From the NCBI RefSeq assembly GCF_004363955.1, contig NZ_SNZR01000011.1:558001-622000 (forward strand): DNA of 64,000 bases. The letters are read 5' to 3'. The notes under the pieces are model-generated. The model had not been told where the DNA came from and searched no databases. It saw nothing but the letters and a program-made list of their open reading frames with translations. Made by a program: the position numbers and the translations under genes. Below, piece by piece: positions 61,420-64,000 of the stretch. Positions within the stretch are counted from its first letter, which is position 1, and each line of letters opens with the position of its first letter. Source of the DNA: Enterovirga rhinocerotis. Its GTDB lineage: Bacteria > Pseudomonadota > Alphaproteobacteria > Rhizobiales > Beijerinckiaceae.

Positions 61420-61432
61420 CCGGGCTCAGACC
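61413..61432. terminator. Imperfect hairpin over convergent stop codons
   Basis: GGACTGA and TCAGACC pair at 6 of 7 positions across CCGGGC and contain the stop codons of the AbrB-family and Uma2 genes. Confidence 0.35.
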
Positions 61433-62013
61433 GCTCGCATGGTGGGCGAGGCCGGGAACGTCACGCCGTCGTAGAGTTCCGACAGGGGGAGGGCGATGCC
61501 AAGCCCCGGCAACTCGATCACGGCGTCGAGGCCCTCGACGAAGGAGCGTTCCCAGGCCCGCTCGGCGTCGCGCGACCAGACCGCGACCTGGGCCGCGTTC
61601 GGCTCGACGAACAGGATCGTGTCGAGGCTCGCGATGGACTTGTATTCGGCCAGCTTCTCGAGCGTGTCGAGGTCCCGCGTCGAGGGCGACAGCACCTCGG
61701 CCACCAGCCGCGGCTCGGCGGCCTTGTAGGCGTTCGGATCGCGGCGGCCGCAATCGATCCCCGCATCGGGACGCCGGATCCGCCCGGGATAGGTCTCGAC
61801 GCTGCTGTCTCCGGAAAACGGAACGCAACCGCTCCCCCGCAGCTTCATCCGCAACTCGGACAGCAGGTTGATCGTGATGGTGTCGTGCACATTGCGCGCC
61901 CCCGCCATCATCCGGATCGGGAAGCCGTCCACGAGTTCGTAGCGGTCCTGCTGGCGGTCCTGCCAGGCGAAGAACGCGTCCGTCGTCCAGGGCTGTTCGG
62001 CTCGCTGCGCCAT
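61426..62013 (-). CDS. Uma2 family protein (PD-(D/E)xK nuclease fold, DUF820)
   Basis: A 195-residue protein starting MAQRAEQPWTTDAFFAW. Uma2 landmarks are RYELVDGFPIRMMAG, HDTITINLLSELRMKL, RRPDAGIDC and the core LVAEVLSPSTRDLDTLEKLAEY, with the acidic residues of the PD-(D/E)xK fold in PDAGID and AEVLS. Family members are common in cyanobacteria and scattered elsewhere; their target is unknown. It is divergent from hom. Confidence 0.88.
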   Translation of the reverse strand: MAQRAEQPWTTDAFFAWQDRQQDRYELVDGFPIRMMAGARNVHDTITINLLSELRMKLRGSGCVPFSGDSSVETYPGRIRRPDAGIDCGRRDPNAYKAAEPRLVAEVLSPSTRDLDTLEKLAEYKSIASLDTILFVEPNAAQVAVWSRDAERAWERSFVEGLDAVIELPGLGIALPLSELYDGVTFPASPTMRAV

Positions 62014-62133
62014 GGAGGCTCCGTATGGCAGGATCGTAGCAGATCGCGGCCCGTGTGAGAATGCGGAGCCCTCGACACTCCCGGCTGCTCGCCCTAAGAG
62101 GGCGCGCCTTCTTCCTTCCGACGAGAGTTTCGC

Positions 62134-63459
62134 ATGCAGCCGCAGCCGTTGAGGGTCGGGATCGCCGGCCTCGGCACGGTCGGCGCGGCCGTGCTCGATA
62201 TCCTGGCACGCCGCGACAACCCATTGGCCGACCGGGCCGGCCGTCAGATTCGCGTGACGGCGGTGTCCGCGCGCGACAGGACCCGCGACCGCGGCCACGA
62301 CCTGACGCGCTATGCCTGGTTCGACGATCCGGTGGCCCTCGCCTCCTCTCCGGAGATCGATTGCCTCGTCGAGCTGATGGGCGGCTCGGACGGGCCGGCC
62401 AAGGCGACCGTCGAAGCCGCGCTCGACGCGGGCAAGCATGTCGTGACCGCCAACAAGGCGCTGCTGGCGAAACACGGCCTCGCGCTCGCCGCGAAGGCCG
62501 AGGCCGCGGGCCGCGCTCTCGCCTTCGAGGCCTCTGCGGCCGGCGGCATCCCCGTCGTCAAGACCCTGCGCGAGGCGCTGGCCGGCAACGGCGTCACGCG
62601 CCTCTACGGAATCCTCAACGGCACCTGCAACTACATCCTCTCGCGGATGGAGCAGGAGGGATCGAGCTTCGCCGATTGCCTCGCGGCGGCGCAGAAGCTC
62701 GGCTATGCCGAGGCCGACCCGACCTTCGACATCGAGGGCTACGACACGGCCCACAAGCTCGCCATCCTGACCTCCCTCGCTTTCGGGGTCGAGATCGATG
62801 CCGAGGCGATCTATGTTGAGGGTATCTCCTCGATCACGCCGGTCGACCTCGCGATGGCCGAGGAACTGGGCTTCCGCATCAAGCTCCTCGGCGTCGCCGA
62901 GCGGGTCGGCGATTCGGGCATCGAGCAGCGCGTCCACCCCACCATGGTGCCGAAGACCTCGGCCGTGGCGCAGGTGATGGGCGTGACCAACGCCGTCACG
63001 ATCGATGCGGATGCGGTCGGGGAACTGACGCTGATCGGACCCGGCGCGGGCGGGAAGGCGACGGCTTCGGCCGTCGTGTCGGACATCGCCGACGTCGCCG
63101 CCGGCACGGTCGGGATGCCCTTCGGCCGGCCGGCTGCTCGGCTCGAGACGGCCGAGCGGGCACCGATGCAGCGCCACCAGGGCGGCTATTACATCCGGCT
63201 GACGGTGCATGATCGGCCCGGCGTCGCCGCGGGTGTCGCGAGCCGGATGGCGCAGGCCGACATCTCGATCGAATCCATCATCCAGAAGCGCCCGCCCGGG
63301 GCCGACAAGGACAAGCACGGCCGTTCGGGCGAACCCGTGGCGCTCGTCCTCATTACCTACGAGGCGGCGGAAGCCGCGATTCGAAGCGCGCTTGACGCGA
63401 TCGCAGGCGATGGGCTCGTCTCGGAGCCGCCTCAGGTGATCCGGATCGAGCGCGACTGA
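62134..63459 (+). CDS. hom: Homoserine dehydrogenase
   Basis: Reduces aspartate semialdehyde to homoserine for methionine, threonine and isoleucine synthesis; 441 aa. Rossmann domain [28 protein letters not shown], then the catalytic domain with [14 protein letters not shown] and [19 protein letters not shown], and a C-terminal ACT domain ([20 protein letters not shown]) for feedback control. ATG 62134 matches family starts. Followed 19 bases later by glpX. Confidence 0.97.
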   Translation: MQPQPLRVGIAGLGTVGAAVLDILARRDNPLADRAGRQIRVTAVSARDRTRDRGHDLTRYAWFDDPVALASSPEIDCLVELMGGSDGPAKATVEAALDAGKHVVTANKALLAKHGLALAAKAEAAGRALAFEASAAGGIPVVKTLREALAGNGVTRLYGILNGTCNYILSRMEQEGSSFADCLAAAQKLGYAEADPTFDIEGYDTAHKLAILTSLAFGVEIDAEAIYVEGISSITPVDLAMAEELGFRIKLLGVAERVGDSGIEQRVHPTMVPKTSAVAQVMGVTNAVTIDADAVGELTLIGPGAGGKATASAVVSDIADVAAGTVGMPFGRPAARLETAERAPMQRHQGGYYIRLTVHDRPGVAAGVASRMAQADISIESIIQKRPPGADKDKHGRSGEPVALVLITYEAAEAAIRSALDAIAGDGLVSEPPQVIRIERD

Positions 63460-63478
63460 CAGCAGGGGAACGACGATC

Positions 63479-64000
63479 ATGAGCGAGAAGAAGGCCGTCA
63501 AGAAGAGCGCGAAGGACAAGGCCCCGAAGGCCGCCAAGTCGGCTGTCGCGAAGGAGAAGGGCGGGAAGAAGACCGCGTCGAAGGTGCTGCCGGCCGCCGT
63601 GCCCGCCAAGTCCAAGGACCCCGTCCAGGCTGCTCCGAAGGCTGCGTCCAAGGCTGCGGTGAAATCGGCCCTGCAGGCCGTCGCCCGCACGGTCGTGAAG
63701 CCCGCGAAGCCGAAGGACCTCGCCCAGGCCGCGAAGAGCGCGCCGAAGGCGGAGCCGAGCCAGCTTCTCGAACGCATCCTGACGCTCGAACTCGTCCGCG
63801 TGACGGAGCGGGCCGCGGTGGCCTCCTCGCTGCTGCGCGGACGCGGCCAGGAGAAGGCCGCCGACCAGGCCGCGGTCGACGCGATGCGCCGCGAGCTCAA
63901 CAACCTGCCGATCGACGGCACGGTCGTGATCGGCGAGGGCGAACGCGACGAGGCGCCGATGCTGTTCATCGGCGAGCGGGTCGGCACCGGCAAGGGTCCC
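63479..64000 (+). CDS. glpX: Class II fructose-1,6-bisphosphatase GlpX with lysine-rich N-terminal tail (3' end missing)
   Basis: 174 residues are visible before the window ends. Residues from about 97 ([21 protein letters not shown]) through [25 protein letters not shown] are GlpX, a metal-dependent gluconeogenic phosphatase; the [10 protein letters not shown] metal motif is intact. Relatives usually start at about that point. Here a tail of about 95 residues precedes it, made mostly of Lys, Ala, Pro and Ser, with 23 Lys in the first 90, like histone H1 or a disordered linker. ATG 63479 has AGGGGAACG upstream and no later ATG before the core. Confidence 0.9.
   Translation, partial: MSEKKAVKKSAKDKAPKAAKSAVAKEKGGKKTASKVLPAAVPAKSKDPVQAAPKAASKAAVKSALQAVARTVVKPAKPKDLAQAAKSAPKAEPSQLLERILTLELVRVTERAAVASSLLRGRGQEKAADQAAVDAMRRELNNLPIDGTVVIGEGERDEAPMLFIGERVGTGKGP

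Noticed and set aside
61426-63993. 855-codon minus-strand frame extending from Uma2 through hom and glpX
   Set aside because: Only the last 195 codons (from 62013) look like a protein family; the rest is antisense to homoserine dehydrogenase and GlpX.

Overview
The window reads as one contig of a high-GC alphaproteobacterium, most likely Hyphomicrobiales (Rhizobiales). Supporting signs are a C4-pathway 5-aminolevulinate synthase, the CtrA-relay phosphotransferase ChpT, a DUF1134/EipA-type envelope protein, an OlsB-type ornithine lipid acyltransferase, many solute-binding proteins of the TRAP and tripartite-tricarboxylate families, and chromosomal palindromic repeats of the kind seen in this order. 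I see no rRNA, tRNA, CRISPR, transposase or phage gene. About 66 protein genes fill the window; both end genes (engB, glpX) are cut.

Layout. 1-1093: end of engB, a DUF423 membrane protein, a PilZ-like protein. 1234-12784: a plus-strand catabolic region with an acyl-CoA synthetase, CaiB-type CoA transferase, aldehyde dehydrogenase, TRAP binding protein, RuBisCO-like protein (RLP), DUF1537 acid-sugar kinase and three SDR oxidoreductases, two of them a recent tandem duplicate. 12863-20457: glycosyltransferase, an E1/transketolase-like enzyme divergent from an Lrp regulator, a Spy-like protein, a RecD-like helicase, a GGDEF protein. 20528-28738: aminotransferase, carboxymuconolactone-decarboxylase-like protein, an AT-richer island with an orphan membrane protein, VapBC overlapping proB, a GcvH-like protein, receiver protein and ChpT, CysQ, EipA. 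28793-36161: SDR, D-2-hydroxyacid dehydrogenase, PLP decarboxylase, Bug-type binding protein, FadL-like porin, HemA.

36269-47928 is a second catabolic region around an IclR regulator. Leftward are an SDR, the IclR gene, two TRAP binding proteins and an HpcH/HpaI aldolase. Rightward are an unrecognised protein built from two homologous halves, an SDR, a tandem PPC/DUF296 protein, E1 alpha and beta subunits and an acetolactate-synthase-like enzyme. The divergent promoter region holds two inverted repeats with 5-bp arms and 5-bp spacers that fit IclR operators. 48149-64000 carries OlsB, a hybrid histidine kinase, a VTT membrane protein, a TctBA/TctC transporter, a second Lrp regulator with a large palindrome over a TTGACA box, RNase T2, an extensin-like lipoprotein, an amidase, a 33-residue membrane protein, an AbrB-type membrane protein, Uma2, homoserine dehydrogenase and a GlpX carrying a 95-residue lysine-rich tail.

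The best candidates for undescribed biology are the RLP + DUF1537 + SDR cluster (inferred: oxidation, phosphorylation and decarboxylation of an unknown acid sugar) and the IclR-controlled cluster containing the internally duplicated protein at 41172-42008.
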